A DNA stretch of 6,182 nucleotides from Clostridiales bacterium (GTDB lineage Bacteria; Bacillota; Clostridia; Tissierellales; Sedimentibacteraceae). Under the pieces are notes generated by a model. That model was not told the DNA's origin, ran no database searches, and saw only the letters and a list, made by a program, of their open reading frames with translations. The DNA lies in the NCBI GenBank assembly GCA_003497505.1, contig DNNV01000132.1, forward strand, positions 1-6,182, given 5' to 3'. Position numbers and translations under genes: made by a program. Positions 5,591 through 6,182 of the stretch are shown here, in pieces (positions within the stretch are counted from its first letter, which is position 1; each line of letters starts with the position of its first letter).

Positions 5591-6182
5591 ATGGAAAAGA
5601 TTAATTTAAAAAATTTTATTAATAATATTGTGTATCTTACTGTAGGATGCGTTATCACCGCGTTTTCGGTGAACTACATTCTAAAGCCAAATGGACTTAT
5701 AACAAGCGGTATAACAGGATTGGCAATTATAATTGAAAAGTATACAAATATTAACTATTCATATATTTATTACTTTGCAACCTTCATAATTTTGATTGGA
5801 ACGTACCTGATTATGGGAAAGAAGGAGGTAATGAAGATTATTTTCCTCTCGATTTTGTATCCCACGGTCTTGCTTGTGATGCAGAATTTTGAATTTCAGT
5901 TTGTTGAAAATGATATCTTTCTTGCCATGGTTTATTTCTCGATTTTTTACGGCGCAGGTGTGGGAATGATTCTCAGGAAGGGATTTTCCTTCGGAGGGAC
6001 TGACACGATTGCCAGAATACTAAATAAGAAGCTTTTCCCCGCGGTAAACGTAAGCTATCTCATGATGGCAATAGACGGAATTGTCCTGACCATAGCAGCC
6101 TTTGCGTTTGGAATGAACATAGCGCTGTATTCTGTAATAGGGCAGATGATAATAACCAAGGCGTGCGATTATGCCATGTTTG
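5591..6182 (+). CDS. YitT-family integral membrane protein, 3' end cut by window
   Basis: The open frame runs from ATG 5591 to the window end, showing 197 residues. The family is usually about 280-290 residues: a five- or six-helix membrane region (DUF161, YitT_membrane) followed by a cytoplasmic DUF2179 domain, which would lie beyond the window. Hydrophobic segments are seen at about residues 11-29, 35-48, 58-76, 81-97, 109-127 and 152-175. Two family signatures are clear: LKPNGLITSGITGLA (31-45) near the N-terminus, and RKGFSFGGTDTIARIL (129-144) after the fourth or fifth helix. AGGAG at 5582-5586 lies only 4 nt before the ATG, slightly close. An ATG at 5587 in another frame stops after five codons, so 5591 is the sensible start. 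The molecular function of YitT proteins is not established. The promoter region carries a possible operator. Confidence 0.9.
   Translation, partial: MEKINLKNFINNIVYLTVGCVITAFSVNYILKPNGLITSGITGLAIIIEKYTNINYSYIYYFATFIILIGTYLIMGKKEVMKIIFLSILYPTVLLVMQNFEFQFVENDIFLAMVYFSIFYGAGVGMILRKGFSFGGTDTIARILNKKLFPAVNVSYLMMAIDGIVLTIAAFAFGMNIALYSVIGQMIITKACDYAMF

Noticed and set aside
1..6182. CRISPR arrays, tRNA or rRNA genes, transposases, toxin-antitoxin or phage-defence genes
   Set aside because: Looked for on both strands and none was seen. The window is accounted for by five genes and their control regions.

Overview
The window looks like a low-to-moderate-GC Gram-positive anaerobe, most likely a clostridial (Lachnospiraceae-like) bacterium. 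The grounds are strong AGGAGG-type ribosome binding sites, sigma-A-type promoters, and a gene mix common in that group: YaaA, a membrane diguanylate cyclase with a solute-binding-type N-terminus, a DUF4163/DUF3298 protein, a YitT protein and a NiCo-class riboswitch. This is inference from gene content; nothing here fixes the species.

Layout. (1) Positions 2-1808, plus strand: the 3' part of a YaaA/UPF0246 peroxide-stress protein, then after a 25-bp gap a complete membrane-anchored diguanylate cyclase with PAS-like and GGDEF domains. Its extracytoplasmic sensor is reduced to a stub. (2) Positions 1809-4685: a self-contained metal-response unit. A perfect-consensus promoter (TTGACA, 17 nt, TATAAT) starts on the base after the cyclase stop codon. 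It drives a leader that folds as a NiCo (czcD) riboswitch aptamer overlapping an intrinsic terminator. The leader precedes an 842-codon P-type cation ATPase and ends at a strong terminator hairpin. The ATPase is visibly richer in G+C than its neighbours. (3) Positions 4694-5389, minus strand: a DUF4163/DUF3298 protein with no signal peptide, convergent with the ATPase. (4) Positions 5506-6182, plus strand: a promoter with an inverted repeat in its spacer, then the 5' two-thirds of a YitT-family membrane protein cut by the window end.

How it works together. The best-supported circuit is region 2. When the metal (Ni2+/Co2+ in the original description of the class, Fe2+ in a later report on clostridial members) binds the aptamer, helices P4 and P1 use bases 1972-1986. 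Those bases otherwise form the 5' arm of a 16-bp terminator followed by five T residues. Metal should therefore turn ATPase expression on, which fits an efflux pump. The pump belongs to the P2-like group by motif order, but the residues that bind calcium in SERCA M5/M6 are replaced by a set that includes His, Glu, Asp and Cys, consistent with a transition-metal substrate. The other genes show no evident functional link to this unit.
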